Source: Planctobacterium marinum
GTDB lineage: Bacteria; Pseudomonadota; Gammaproteobacteria; Enterobacterales; Alteromonadaceae
Direction: 5' to 3'
Length of the DNA: 43,372 nucleotides
Assembly (NCBI RefSeq): GCF_020687805.1
Contig: NZ_JAJEWQ010000012.1
Coordinates: forward strand, 1-43,372
Shown: positions 23,877 to 32,530 of the stretch, in pieces
How the letters are laid out: each line of letters starts with the position of its first letter
How positions within the stretch are numbered: the stretch's first letter is position 1
The notes under the pieces: generated by a model
Told to the model about the DNA's origin: nothing
The model's database searches: none
What the model saw: the letters and a program-made list of their open reading frames with translations, nothing else
Position numbers and translations under genes: made by a program

Positions 23877-24230
23877 TTAACTAAAAAAATACTGTCCGAG
23901 GCAGTTTACCTCTCGTTGCAACCTGAGCACCTGACGACGACGTCCTTCGCAATTGGCCAGCTGTTCAAGGGCGAGCATTGGCTTGTAAATCACGTCCAGA
24001 CAACAATGACGCCAGTGTTCTGCCAGATAGGTATCACAAATGACCTCCAGTAAATTGTCCGCCACCCGGTGCAGGATGTTGATTTTCTGCTGCTGGCAAT
24101 TTGACTCTTCAACTAATTTATCAGCCATCGCAATGTAAGCGTCCAGCAAGGCAGGGTTGTCAGGCTGCAAGCCGTGTCGAATTTCTTTTTCCATGGCCGA
24201 GAACGCCAGGTTGAAACATATTTCAGCCAT
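23877..24230 (-). CDS. Hypothetical helical protein upstream of fumC
   Basis: The product is 117 aa, soluble, helical, with four cysteines (including CDTYLAEHWRHCC and NCEGRRR) and several His residues. No signal peptide and no recognised family. It lies 11 bp after the first operon gene and 29 bp before fumC. By position it matches fagA, the small gene ahead of fumC in the Fur-controlled operon of P. aeruginosa, but I cannot confirm sequence homology. The Cys/His content would permit metal binding; this is speculation. Confidence 0.7.
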   Translation of the reverse strand: MAEICFNLAFSAMEKEIRHGLQPDNPALLDAYIAMADKLVEESNCQQQKINILHRVADNLLEVICDTYLAEHWRHCCLDVIYKPMLALEQLANCEGRRRQVLRLQREVNCLGQYFFS

Positions 24231-24241
24231 TGCACATCAAC

Positions 24242-24745
24242 CTAATGCATTGCAACGCTGCGTTGTGAAGCCGGTATAGGCATCAGATAAAATCGGAAGA
24301 GTTCCGGTTTTTGCAGTTGTGCAATACACTGACTCACATATTCATAGGCGTCCGATGTCGGATCTAACTGTTCCACTGACGTTTTCAGGGTTTCTACCGC
24401 CTGTTTGCAGACATGCTCCGCACATACCTTTTGTTTCAGGCTGCGAAAACAATTGTCGAGCAATACCGTGAGGCAACCAAAGCGGGTAACTAACGTACTG
24501 CGCTCCCCTGTATATAACTCTAGCAATATTTCCACGGTTTCCCAGGCGCAACCAATCAGTGGCAACGCTTCCTGATACTTATGATGCTCAAGTAAAAACT
24601 CGCCTTTCAATTGCATTTGTTCCAGCGACGCCAGCGCCTCCTGGGAGTTAAAATATACCCAGTCCCGATGATGGGGGCACAAAAAGCGCAACTTTGGATG
24701 GCTTTGGTTGTGTGTGTTTTTTTCTGAATAGTCTTCCAGCAACAT
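24242..24745 (-). CDS. Hypothetical protein, first gene of the Fur-linked operon
   Basis: The product is 167 aa and mainly helical, with TPR-like heptads in the middle (LEQMQLKGEFLLEHHKYQEAL). A Cys/His patch lies near the N-terminus (FLCPHHRDW), and further cysteines occur in the body (KQKVCAEHVCKQ). No signal peptide or family is recognised. The ATG at 24745 is used. It is about 75 bp from the overlapping Fur boxes and is the first gene of the seven-gene operon, so it should be the best-expressed under iron limitation. Function unknown. Confidence 0.72.
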   Translation of the reverse strand: MLLEDYSEKNTHNQSHPKLRFLCPHHRDWVYFNSQEALASLEQMQLKGEFLLEHHKYQEALPLIGCAWETVEILLELYTGERSTLVTRFGCLTVLLDNCFRSLKQKVCAEHVCKQAVETLKTSVEQLDPTSDAYEYVSQCIAQLQKPELFRFYLMPIPASQRSVAMH

Positions 24746-24818
24746 GGTATTTTTTGCCTTACTTAAAAAGAATCACTTGCTTTGTTAGGTATTATCCTGG
24801 ATCATTTGGCAACACATT

Positions 24819-24843
24819 GCAAATGATAACCATTATCATTATT
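24819..24843. promoter_or_regulatory. Overlapping Fur boxes between the fumC-sodN operon and fpr
   Basis: The 19 bases at 24819-24837 match the Fur consensus GATAATGATAATCATTATC at 16 of 19 positions. A second frame six bases on (24825-24843) matches at about 15 of 19. The site lies between divergent starts at 24745 (-) and 24961 (+), so it can control both. Confidence 0.88.
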
Positions 24844-24960
24844 ATTTTAAATTGTTATCTATTTGTTAAGTTTAAGCATGAAAAGTTCTTAAAACTCGAA
24901 TTTGCCCCAATAAGGTGAAAAGGACGTATCAGGAACACTTATTAAAAGAGGACAGGTTGA

Positions 24961-25770
24961 ATGCGGAATATGATCAAGGCTGAAGTTACAAAAGTTCATC
25001 ACTGGAACGATACATTATTTAGTTTCAACACAACCCGGGACGACGCCCTGACCTTTGAAAATGGCCAATTTGTGATGATTGGACTGGAAGTTGAAGGGAG
25101 ACCACTATTGCGCGCTTACAGTATTGCCAGTGCCAATTATGCGGAAGAACTGGAATTTTTCTCCATTAAAGTTCCTGATGGCGCTCTCACCTCCCGCTTG
25201 CAAAACATTCAACCGGGTGAAGAGATCATGATGACGATTCGCCCAACCGGCACCCTGGTCGCAGGCCATCTGTTGCCGGGCAAACACCTGTATTTACTGT
25301 CTACCGGAACCGGATTGGCCCCATTTATGAGTGTGATTCAGGATCCCGACATCTATGAGCAGTTTGACAAGGTTATCCTGGTACACGGTACCCGTTGGAT
25401 TTCAGAACTGGCCTATCAGGATAAAATCACAAGAGAATTGCCAAACAATGAATATTTTGGCGATATCATTCGGGAAAAACTCGTCTACTACCCGACGGTA
25501 ACCCGGGAGAATTATCAATTTAACAGCCTGAATATTCCCGGTGGTGAAACCCCTCATGAAGGTCGCATTACGGATTTACTTAGCAGTGGTAAGTTGATGA
25601 AGGATATCCATATGCCATCGTTAAATCCGGATACCGACAGGTTTATGCTTTGCGGGAACGACGCCATGTTGCAGGAACTGATGACATTGCTGGACGGCTG
25701 GGGATTTAGCAGAGCAACTTCCCGCCGGCAAGGAAGCTATGTGATTGAGCAAGCGTTTATCGAGAAATAA
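24961..25770 (+). CDS. fpr: Ferredoxin/flavodoxin-NADP+ reductase
   Basis: The product is 269 aa and passes electrons between NADPH and ferredoxin or flavodoxin through FAD. The FAD motif is LLRAYSIAS and the NADP-binding motif STGTGLAPFMS; the CGND block and the C-terminal SYVIEQAFIEK are also typical. The ATG has AGAGGA at good spacing. It diverges from the fumC-sodN operon across the Fur boxes. Fpr takes part in the oxidative-stress response and in reducing ferric compounds, which suits this context; no SoxR box was found nearby. Confidence 0.95.
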   Translation: MRNMIKAEVTKVHHWNDTLFSFNTTRDDALTFENGQFVMIGLEVEGRPLLRAYSIASANYAEELEFFSIKVPDGALTSRLQNIQPGEEIMMTIRPTGTLVAGHLLPGKHLYLLSTGTGLAPFMSVIQDPDIYEQFDKVILVHGTRWISELAYQDKITRELPNNEYFGDIIREKLVYYPTVTRENYQFNSLNIPGGETPHEGRITDLLSSGKLMKDIHMPSLNPDTDRFMLCGNDAMLQELMTLLDGWGFSRATSRRQGSYVIEQAFIEK

Positions 25771-25845
25771 TGCCAGGACTCTGTACTTTTTCTCAATTCA
25801 ATCAGTGATAAACTTAGCGGATGATGGCCACCAGGACCTTTTCAC

Positions 25846-26229
25846 ATGCCGGTGCAGAAGCTGAAAAAACTGACTTACATTCTCCTTGGGTGGTTGTGTA
25901 TCACCCTGGGAGTAGTAGGCGCATTCCTTCCGATTTTACCCACCACGCCCTTTCTGATCCTGGCACTGTGGTTGTTTGATCGCAGCTCTCCCCGCTTTCA
26001 CAGTATGCTATTGAATAACCGCTGGGTGGGCGGCTCATTGCGCCAGTGGCAAGAAAGTAAAACCATATCCAGCAAAACGCGTGGCAGAGCGATTGCCATG
26101 ATCCTGCTTACTTTCTCGGTGTCTGTTTACCTGGTAAAACACACCTGGCAATTACAGATTATGCTGATCGCACTCTGTATTCTGCTACTCGTTTTACTCA
26201 CCCGGATCCGGATTCAGGAACATCAATAG
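25846..26229 (+). CDS. DUF454 (YbaN) inner-membrane protein
   Basis: The product is 127 aa with helices near residues 10-45 and 82-120. The diagnostic block GWLCITLGVVGAFLPILPTTP lies near the start and a WxxSKTISSKTRG stretch in the loop, as in E. coli YbaN. The function of the family is unknown. It lies 75 bp after fpr on the same strand and may be read through from it. Confidence 0.9.
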   Translation: MPVQKLKKLTYILLGWLCITLGVVGAFLPILPTTPFLILALWLFDRSSPRFHSMLLNNRWVGGSLRQWQESKTISSKTRGRAIAMILLTFSVSVYLVKHTWQLQIMLIALCILLLVLLTRIRIQEHQ

Positions 26230-26304
26230 CACGATAAATCACTAAAGACAGCCGCCAATTGCCACAAAAATGCCTGTGTGTTAAATTCAACCTCCAACAC
26301 AAAC

Positions 26305-26323
26305 ATAAATAACAATCATTATC
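26305..26323 (+). promoter_or_regulatory. Candidate Fur box before the two-component system
   Basis: The site has 14 of 19 matches to the Fur consensus with an intact right half (AATCATTATC). It lies about 150 bp upstream of the response-regulator start. It is weaker than the two other Fur sites in the window. Confidence 0.55.
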
Positions 26324-26474
26324 ACTTTTTAGCAGGCAGCGTGCTTTTGTCCGCGAAACAGTGTTTTCCCTGGCGACTTCCGTGAATTCCTGATTGATCG
26401 GATAGCAGCGATAAAAAGCGTTAGGCGTTGCCGGCTAAACGCAACGATTTTGATAATTTATTTGAGAACACACC

Positions 26475-27191
26475 ATGACTCTGTTACCTACATGCGACGA
26501 CCTCAACAGAACCACGCCCAAGATTCTGGTGGTAGAGGATGATAAATACCTGAATGATGAGCTGAAGCAATTGCTTTCTGATTCAGCGTACCAGGTGGAC
26601 CAATGTCATGATGGTGAAGAAGCGCTGAGCAAGGCATTAGGTGAAAGTTACCACCTGGTGTTACTGGATTTAATGCTGCCTGTCAGAGATGGTTTATCTA
26701 TGCTCAATTTGCTGCGTAAAACCGACACGACGCCTGTAATGATTGTTTCCGCCAGGCACGCAGAGCAGGAACGCATTCAGGGACTAAGTGCCGGAGCCGA
26801 TGACTACATGGCAAAGCCGTTTAACAAAGAAGAATTGTTGCTCAGGGTGGATGCCATTTTAAGACGCACTATGAGACCAAAAGCTGTTGAAGAGCAGGTG
26901 CTTAGCCACCAGAATTTAACCCTGAATAAAGCCCAGCAGCAAGTTGAAATTAATCAGCAATCAGTCACTGTCACCCCAACGGAAATGGGGTTGCTCTACA
27001 TGCTGATACAAAACCGCGGAGAAGTATTGTCTAAAGCATATCTTTATCAAACCGTGTTTCACCGTCAATACAGTCAATATGACCGCAGCCTGGACATGCA
27101 CATCAGCAAGCTCCGGCGCAAACTCACCGCGGCTGGCTGGGATGGCAGCTGTTTACAAACGGTACATGGCAAGGGTTATTGTTTGCAATGA
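26475..27191 (+). CDS. OmpR/PhoB-family response regulator
   Basis: The product is 238 aa. The receiver domain has its acidic pocket at ED (residues 21-22), the phospho-acceptor Asp65 (LVLLDLMLP) and Lys114 (YMAKPFN). A winged-helix DNA-binding domain occupies about 140-238, ending SKLRRKL...VHGKGYCLQ. It overlaps the histidine kinase gene by 4 bp (ATGA). The context (Fur box upstream, TonB receptor downstream) suggests control of iron or siderophore uptake, as for PfeR; this is inferred only. Confidence 0.9.
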   Translation: MTLLPTCDDLNRTTPKILVVEDDKYLNDELKQLLSDSAYQVDQCHDGEEALSKALGESYHLVLLDLMLPVRDGLSMLNLLRKTDTTPVMIVSARHAEQERIQGLSAGADDYMAKPFNKEELLLRVDAILRRTMRPKAVEEQVLSHQNLTLNKAQQQVEINQQSVTVTPTEMGLLYMLIQNRGEVLSKAYLYQTVFHRQYSQYDRSLDMHISKLRRKLTAAGWDGSCLQTVHGKGYCLQ

Positions 27192-28540
27192 CGCGCACAC
27201 TCTTTTGGAAACTGTTTCTGATCATTGGGGCTGGCGTTGTCTGCCTTTTTTACATCATCGATATGGCCATTGCACAGATTGAATATGACATGAGCCTGAT
27301 TGCGCAACCAGACCGCGAGCAATTACAACAGTGGAGTGAACAAGCGGAAGCCCTGTATATCGAAAATAATATAAATCAACTGCAGGCCTGGCTGGATGAA
27401 CTACAACATCGGGAAAACACCTGGGCAGCGGTAGCACGGGCTGACATCAGTCATATTGCCGGCAGCACGGCTCGCTACGATGATTACAGTGGATTTAATA
27501 TGGGCAGAAGTGTTGACTGGAAAATTCACTTATATTTTGACTATAACCCTATCATGGAACTGCCGTTTTCGGACGGGAAAACCAGTCTGCTGGTGCAACT
27601 TCCGGTGCGAATGCGGCCCGGATCGTTGTGGAATATTACCCGTATCGCACTGCAGGTGGTGCTGCCACTGGCGATTTTAATCCTGTTGTCGCTGGTACTT
27701 TATCGTCACATCATGATCCCGCTTAAGCGTCTGGAATCCGCAACCCGGGCCTTTACCACAGGGCAGTTTCAGGTACGAGTTCGCCAACAATTGGGCAACC
27801 GCGATGACGAGTTGGCCCAACTGTCGGAAACCTTTGATAAAATGGCGGATCACATCGGCGAGCTTATTCTTCGGCAACGGCAACTGATTACTGATCTGTC
27901 CCACGAACTACGTACGCCCCTTTCCAGGCTGGATATCGCACTGGAAAACCTGACGGTAACACAAGACAACAACGTAAGAAGCAACGAGCGGGTAGCGCGT
28001 ATTCAGCGAGAATCCCGACACATCCGGAAACTGGTGGACGACACCCTGTCTTTGTCCTGGCTGGAAAACGAGCGCCCAGCGATGCGCAGCGAATCTCTGG
28101 ACCTGGTGGACCTCATTCATGTGCTGACCGAGGACGGTAAGTTCGAATACCCGGATAGAAACATCGAGGTGTCGATGCCGGAAGCCGCCCTGATCAGTAA
28201 CAGCAATCATCGCATGTTGGGTCAGGCAATAGAAAATATCCTGCGCAATGCTCTGCGCTACACACCTGCCGGTGGAACCGTAACCATTGCTATGCGGCAA
28301 CTCACTGCGCATTATGAAATTACCATTGCAGACGAAGGACCTGGTGTCGCAGAACAATTTCTGGAAATGATCTTCAGACCCTTTTTTCGGGTGGATACGT
28401 CCCGTCCGGCAGACGGTAACAGCTTTGGATTGGGACTGGCCCTAGCCCGGCGTCAATTGCAAACCATTGATGCAACGGTAACTGCCCGCAATATTGCTAC
28501 CGGCGGTTTGATAATGGCTGTTGTAGTACCACGGCAATAG
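27188..28540 (+). CDS. Membrane sensor histidine kinase
   Basis: The product is 450 aa. TM1 is at about 8-26, a periplasmic sensor domain at 27-150, TM2 at about 155-173, then HAMP, HisKA with His239 (DLSHELRTPLSRLD) and HATPase (ENILRNALRYTP and SFGLGLAL). The start at 27188 overlaps the regulator stop; a non-ATG start three codons earlier is discarded. It forms a two-component pair with the preceding gene. The periplasmic domain has no motif that I can connect to a ligand. Confidence 0.9.
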   Translation: MTRTLFWKLFLIIGAGVVCLFYIIDMAIAQIEYDMSLIAQPDREQLQQWSEQAEALYIENNINQLQAWLDELQHRENTWAAVARADISHIAGSTARYDDYSGFNMGRSVDWKIHLYFDYNPIMELPFSDGKTSLLVQLPVRMRPGSLWNITRIALQVVLPLAILILLSLVLYRHIMIPLKRLESATRAFTTGQFQVRVRQQLGNRDDELAQLSETFDKMADHIGELILRQRQLITDLSHELRTPLSRLDIALENLTVTQDNNVRSNERVARIQRESRHIRKLVDDTLSLSWLENERPAMRSESLDLVDLIHVLTEDGKFEYPDRNIEVSMPEAALISNSNHRMLGQAIENILRNALRYTPAGGTVTIAMRQLTAHYEITIADEGPGVAEQFLEMIFRPFFRVDTSRPADGNSFGLGLALARRQLQTIDATVTARNIATGGLIMAVVVPRQ

Positions 28541-28610
28541 ATTCGTGTCAGGGCGCCAACACACGAGGCTCAGCATTTCCCGTGCGTTGGCATCATCGCA
28601 GGTCTAAAAA

Positions 28611-28997
28611 TTAGCCGCAGTGTTTTGGCGCAAGTATTGGGCTCAGCGCTTTAAGATATGCATTCGCGGATGATTTCACTGTGTCCTGTTGCATTGCTTC
28701 TGAACCTTTGTGAGTCTTTTCCAGTTCAGCTGCGATGCCCTCTAAGTCTTGCTGCAAACGCTGTACTGCGTTTTCCAGGGTGTAGGTTAATTCATGTATT
28801 TTGAGCATATCCTCAACACCGATCTCAGACTGTTCGACAATACCGGCAAGTCTGGCATTGAACTTGTTCAGATTACACAGCGCGACGGTAGTATCGGGGG
28901 CCTCCAGTGAGGGAAAGTGATTGTATTGTTCATCCGCAGACAAACCGGTCATTGTTAACATGGAAACAGAAAGTGTAGTGAGTAGAGTCGTTTTCAT
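28611..28997 (-). CDS. DUF6746-like secreted protein
   Basis: The product is 128 aa with a signal peptide (cleavage near LSA, residue 21). The mature part is helical and contains the KIHELTYTLENAVQRL block typical of DUF6746, plus cysteines at positions ALC and KHC that may pair. The family is uncharacterised and found in marine gammaproteobacteria. It lies between the two-component system and the TonB receptor, convergent with the former and divergent from the latter. Confidence 0.78.
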   Translation of the reverse strand: MKTTLLTTLSVSMLTMTGLSADEQYNHFPSLEAPDTTVALCNLNKFNARLAGIVEQSEIGVEDMLKIHELTYTLENAVQRLQQDLEGIAAELEKTHKGSEAMQQDTVKSSANAYLKALSPILAPKHCG

Positions 28998-29263
28998 TGC
29001 CTTACCTGAATAATGCTGGCCATCATCTTATTGATACTCAGCGCCAGTGCTTGTGTGTTTTCATTCTTTTAAAAAACGAAGCGCAAAATGATCTTTCGTC
29101 CCGGCTCCGTTTTTGCAGGCAGCCATAATAATACGAACAGTTATTGTTTTCATCTATGTCACACCATCCGTATCAAAAAGAACGAGTTATGCCCAAAATG
29201 ACCAACTCCCGGCCTTAACGTAAAATTGTAAAAAATGTAAAAGTGCTGTCCCTCACCTTGACC
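28998..29263. other. Intergenic region before the TonB receptor
   Basis: No gene is visible. The region should contain the promoters of the DUF6746 gene (-) and the receptor (+); no hexamers were convincing by eye. Confidence 0.35.
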
Positions 29264-29282
29264 ATTAATGATAATCATTATT
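29264..29282 (+). promoter_or_regulatory. Fur box of the TonB receptor
   Basis: ATTAATGATAATCATTATT matches 16 of 19 bases of the Fur consensus, with a 16-base uninterrupted core. It ends 23 bases before the GTG start at 29306, and rules out the longer reading frame as the true N-terminus. Confidence 0.88.
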
Positions 29283-29305
29283 ATTTATTGAGACAAAGGT
29301 GCCAA

Positions 29306-31357
29306 GTGAACAAACTAGTTTTAGCAGGCAGTATCTGCCTCGCGGGTGTTTCATCTTTCGCGGCTGCAGCCGAAGAAGAAACAAAAAGTACAGATTTTGA
29401 AAAAATTACCGTCGTAGGTGTTGCGACTAACTCGATTATTACCGCAGAAGAAGTCGAAACCTATCAGGCTAATGACCTGGCTGACGTATTTCGGGCGACC
29501 CCCTCGGTCTCCGTTGGTGGCTCAGTCGGTGTTGCTCAAAAAATCTATATTCGCGGTCTGGAAGACTCCCTGCTAAATGTCACTGTAGATGGTGCTCAAC
29601 AAACCTCTACATTATTCCACCATATCGGCCGGGTAAATATCGACCCTGATCTGTTACAACAAGTGGATGTACAGGCAGGTGCCGGTGAAGCCACCAGCGG
29701 CCCGGGCGCTATTGGCGGCTCTATCCGTTTCAAAACAAAAGACGCCAACGACCTGCTGGGCGCAGATCAGCAATTTGGTGGTAAATTAAAGTGGAGCGAA
29801 TTCACCAATGATGGCCGTCGGGTCAGTGGTAGTTTATACGGAAAGCTCAGTGACTCATGGGGACTTTTAGGCTACTACAGCGACGTAGAACGCAACAATT
29901 TTGAAGACGGTGACGGCAACGAAGTGTTGGGTACAGCTGCAGAGCAGGACATGGCCTTTGTTAAGCTGAGCGGTAACATCACAGATCGCCAATATCTGAG
30001 CGTCAGCTATGAAAAGCGTGACGAAGAGGGACAATTCAGTGCCCGCCCCAACTGGGAAGTTCCTGAAGGTGCGCCTTTATATCCGAGCCAGGCTGAAAGA
30101 GAAACTGTGGTGGCCAACTATAGTTACGCCCATAGCGAATTAGTCAACCTGGAAGTCACCGCGTATCAAACAGAATCTGCATTTCGCGGTGGTCGTTTTG
30201 ACTGGCTCGCCACCATAGACACCTTCGGACTGGATATTCGCAACACCAGTGAAGTCGGAAATCACATTTTTATCTATGGTGTCGACTATCGTGATGACTC
30301 AGTAGAAAGTGGCTATGCTATTCCCCAGGCGGAAGAAAATCACGCCGAGGAAGGCAGTGTTACAGGCTGGTACTTCCAGGGTTATACCGACGTCACCGAT
30401 GCATTGCGTCTGAGTTATGGTGCCCGCTATGATCAGTATGAATATGATCAAAAAATCCTGCTGGACGATTATTACGGCACTCCCATTACCGAAGCGCCAG
30501 CCCAACAAGATGATAACGAGCTGAGTATTAATGCCGGTTTGTCATACGCTTTGACCGACAAATGGACATTTGGTCTGGGTTACGCAGAAGCGGCACGCGG
30601 CAAGGAAATTGGTGATGGTTTTACCATTGATGGTTATTTGTATGATGGCTCTGAAGAACCCGTTACCGGCAGCAATCTGGTACCGGAAACTGTAGCCAAC
30701 ATCGAAGCCTCTTTGCAGTACAGCGACAACAACCTGAATGCCAGAATCGCGGTGTATGATTCGCAACTGGACGATGTGATTTTTAATCGCCTGTACGGTG
30801 ATGCACTGTTTGAAAACATCGGTACCATTGAGACTCAGGGTTTCGAATTTGACGTGGCTTATCGTTGGGGTGAATTTGACTTCTTCGTTGGTTTTTCCAG
30901 CAACGACTCTGAACTGGACCCTCGCGCAGATCTGTATACGACGGAATACAGTAATATTGCCATTAATGGTTATGAGTTTAACGGTTTAGGTAACTCTCGT
31001 GGCGACACCTGGGTATTAGGCTTAGATTATACGCCGCACGCCGATGTGCAGATTGGCTTTAATGTAACACGGGTGAACTCCATCACTTTCGATACATTGC
31101 ATCAGGATCACGATCTGGGCTGGGTAGACAGCTTGTATGCCTTAACTAAGCCCAGCTACACCACAGTCGACCTGTACGGCGAATGGCAAGCCACTGCCGA
31201 CCTGAGTTTTAATCTGGCAGTCACTAATGCGTTCGATAAACTGTATCGCGATCAATCCAGTGTTGGTGACTTTAGTGCTGTACCTGGTTATGAGTTAGTG
31301 GTCGGCCCCTATGAAGCTGGTCGTGATATTCGACTGACTGTAGCTTATACCTTTTAA
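29306..31357 (+). CDS. TonB-dependent outer-membrane iron/siderophore receptor
   Basis: The product is 683 aa. The signal peptide (cleaved near AAA|EEE) is followed by a TonB box-like ITVVG, a plug domain (about 40-150, with YIRGLEDSLLNVTVDG and the GAGEATSGPGAIGG block) and a 22-strand barrel ending in the aromatic AYTF. The GTG start at 29306 has AAGGTG five bases upstream. A longer frame from 29243 would place the Fur box inside the gene. The family is ferric-siderophore or haem uptake, but the ligand is not readable. It forms a unit with the PepSY protein that follows 22 bases later. Confidence 0.93.
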   Translation: MNKLVLAGSICLAGVSSFAAAAEEETKSTDFEKITVVGVATNSIITAEEVETYQANDLADVFRATPSVSVGGSVGVAQKIYIRGLEDSLLNVTVDGAQQTSTLFHHIGRVNIDPDLLQQVDVQAGAGEATSGPGAIGGSIRFKTKDANDLLGADQQFGGKLKWSEFTNDGRRVSGSLYGKLSDSWGLLGYYSDVERNNFEDGDGNEVLGTAAEQDMAFVKLSGNITDRQYLSVSYEKRDEEGQFSARPNWEVPEGAPLYPSQAERETVVANYSYAHSELVNLEVTAYQTESAFRGGRFDWLATIDTFGLDIRNTSEVGNHIFIYGVDYRDDSVESGYAIPQAEENHAEEGSVTGWYFQGYTDVTDALRLSYGARYDQYEYDQKILLDDYYGTPITEAPAQQDDNELSINAGLSYALTDKWTFGLGYAEAARGKEIGDGFTIDGYLYDGSEEPVTGSNLVPETVANIEASLQYSDNNLNARIAVYDSQLDDVIFNRLYGDALFENIGTIETQGFEFDVAYRWGEFDFFVGFSSNDSELDPRADLYTTEYSNIAINGYEFNGLGNSRGDTWVLGLDYTPHADVQIGFNVTRVNSITFDTLHQDHDLGWVDSLYALTKPSYTTVDLYGEWQATADLSFNLAVTNAFDKLYRDQSSVGDFSAVPGYELVVGPYEAGRDIRLTVAYTF

Positions 31358-31379
31358 CCTGTAGGAAGTCTGGCACCTG

Positions 31380-32507
31380 ATGTTTCGCAAAATTATTTTC
31401 TGGTCGCATCTGGTGCTTGGCGTCAGTGGTGGCGTGATTATTTTTATCATGTCAGCCACTGGCGTTGTGCTGACTTATGAGCGACAGATCCTGGAATGGC
31501 AGGAATCCCGTTTTACTGTTGTTGAAAGTCATGGTGCAAGCCGCCTGACAACCGATCAGGCGTTGTCTGTGGTCCGGCAAAAACACCCTGACGAACACCA
31601 CTTTTACCTCAGACAAGTTAATCGTCCGGGCGCAGCCATTCCGGTCTGGGCAGGACGAGACAGTTATCTGCTTCACCCTTATACCGGCGAAATTTTACTA
31701 ACCGGCCCCACTACCCTGAGTGGATTTTTTCGCTGGAACGAAAACCTGCATCGTTGGCTGTTAGCTGACGGTAGCTTAAGGCCCATTACCAAAAACATCA
31801 CGGCCTACAGTAATCTGGTGTTTTTGTTCCTCATTATCACCGGTCTGTATCTCTGGTTGCCGAAAAATATGCGCTGGAAAGTGGTCAAACAAAGTTTGTT
31901 GTTTCGCCGCCAACATAACTCCCGTCGGTCTCGCTATTTAAACTGGCACAAGGTGTTTGGCGTCTGGACGTTAATACCACTATTTTTTATTGTTTGCACC
32001 GCCACTATTTTTCATTTTCCGTGGGCAAATAAGCTGCTTTACAGCGCCTACGGTGAAGTGATTCCCGCACGCGAGCAACACCCGGAACTGGAACATCTTG
32101 AAGATGGCAAACAAAGCTACGAAACACTGTTTCGGATTGCGCAACAACACAGCAATCTGCACAGTCATCGTCCCTGGTACTCCATGTGGATGGAAGTAGG
32201 TGAAACGGCCGGTGAGGTACGCTTTTTTATCGATGCTACAATTGGTCTGCACCCGGAACACGCCTATTCCTTGTACCTGGATGCGGATACCGGTGATGTT
32301 GTTAAAGCCAAGACCCAGGCGGACTGGTCAAAAGGAGATCGGGCATGGGATGTAGCGCGGTATCTGCACACCGGGGAATATTTCGGGTTGCCGGGGCAAA
32401 CTATCGCCGGGCTGGCCTCACTGGCCGCCTGTATTCTGGTGTTTACCGGTTTTTTCTTATCCTGGAAACGGCTCATTACACCTCGCCTTAAAGCCCGGCT
32501 GACATAG
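31380..32507 (+). CDS. PepSY-TM protein (putative siderophore-iron reductase)
   Basis: The product is 375 aa with four transmembrane segments (about 8-30, 140-160, 190-212, 335-358) and two periplasmic PepSY-type regions. It opens with FWSHLVLGVSGGVIIFIMSATG, typical of the PepSY_TM family. Conserved histidines (HLVLG, LHRWLL, NWHKVFG and YLHTGEYFG) could bind haem. Relatives next to TonB receptors, such as FoxB and PiuB, reduce or release iron from siderophores in the inner membrane; this role is inferred from family and context. Confidence 0.88.
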   Translation: MFRKIIFWSHLVLGVSGGVIIFIMSATGVVLTYERQILEWQESRFTVVESHGASRLTTDQALSVVRQKHPDEHHFYLRQVNRPGAAIPVWAGRDSYLLHPYTGEILLTGPTTLSGFFRWNENLHRWLLADGSLRPITKNITAYSNLVFLFLIITGLYLWLPKNMRWKVVKQSLLFRRQHNSRRSRYLNWHKVFGVWTLIPLFFIVCTATIFHFPWANKLLYSAYGEVIPAREQHPELEHLEDGKQSYETLFRIAQQHSNLHSHRPWYSMWMEVGETAGEVRFFIDATIGLHPEHAYSLYLDADTGDVVKAKTQADWSKGDRAWDVARYLHTGEYFGLPGQTIAGLASLAACILVFTGFFLSWKRLITPRLKARLT

Positions 32508-32530
32508 CAAATTACGGCGGGCAGCGGCTG

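Noticed and set aside
29243-29305. Longer N-terminus for the TonB receptor
   Set aside because: It would put the Fur box inside the coding region and precede a clear signal peptide with an odd 21-residue extension; the GTG at 29306 with AAGGTG is better.
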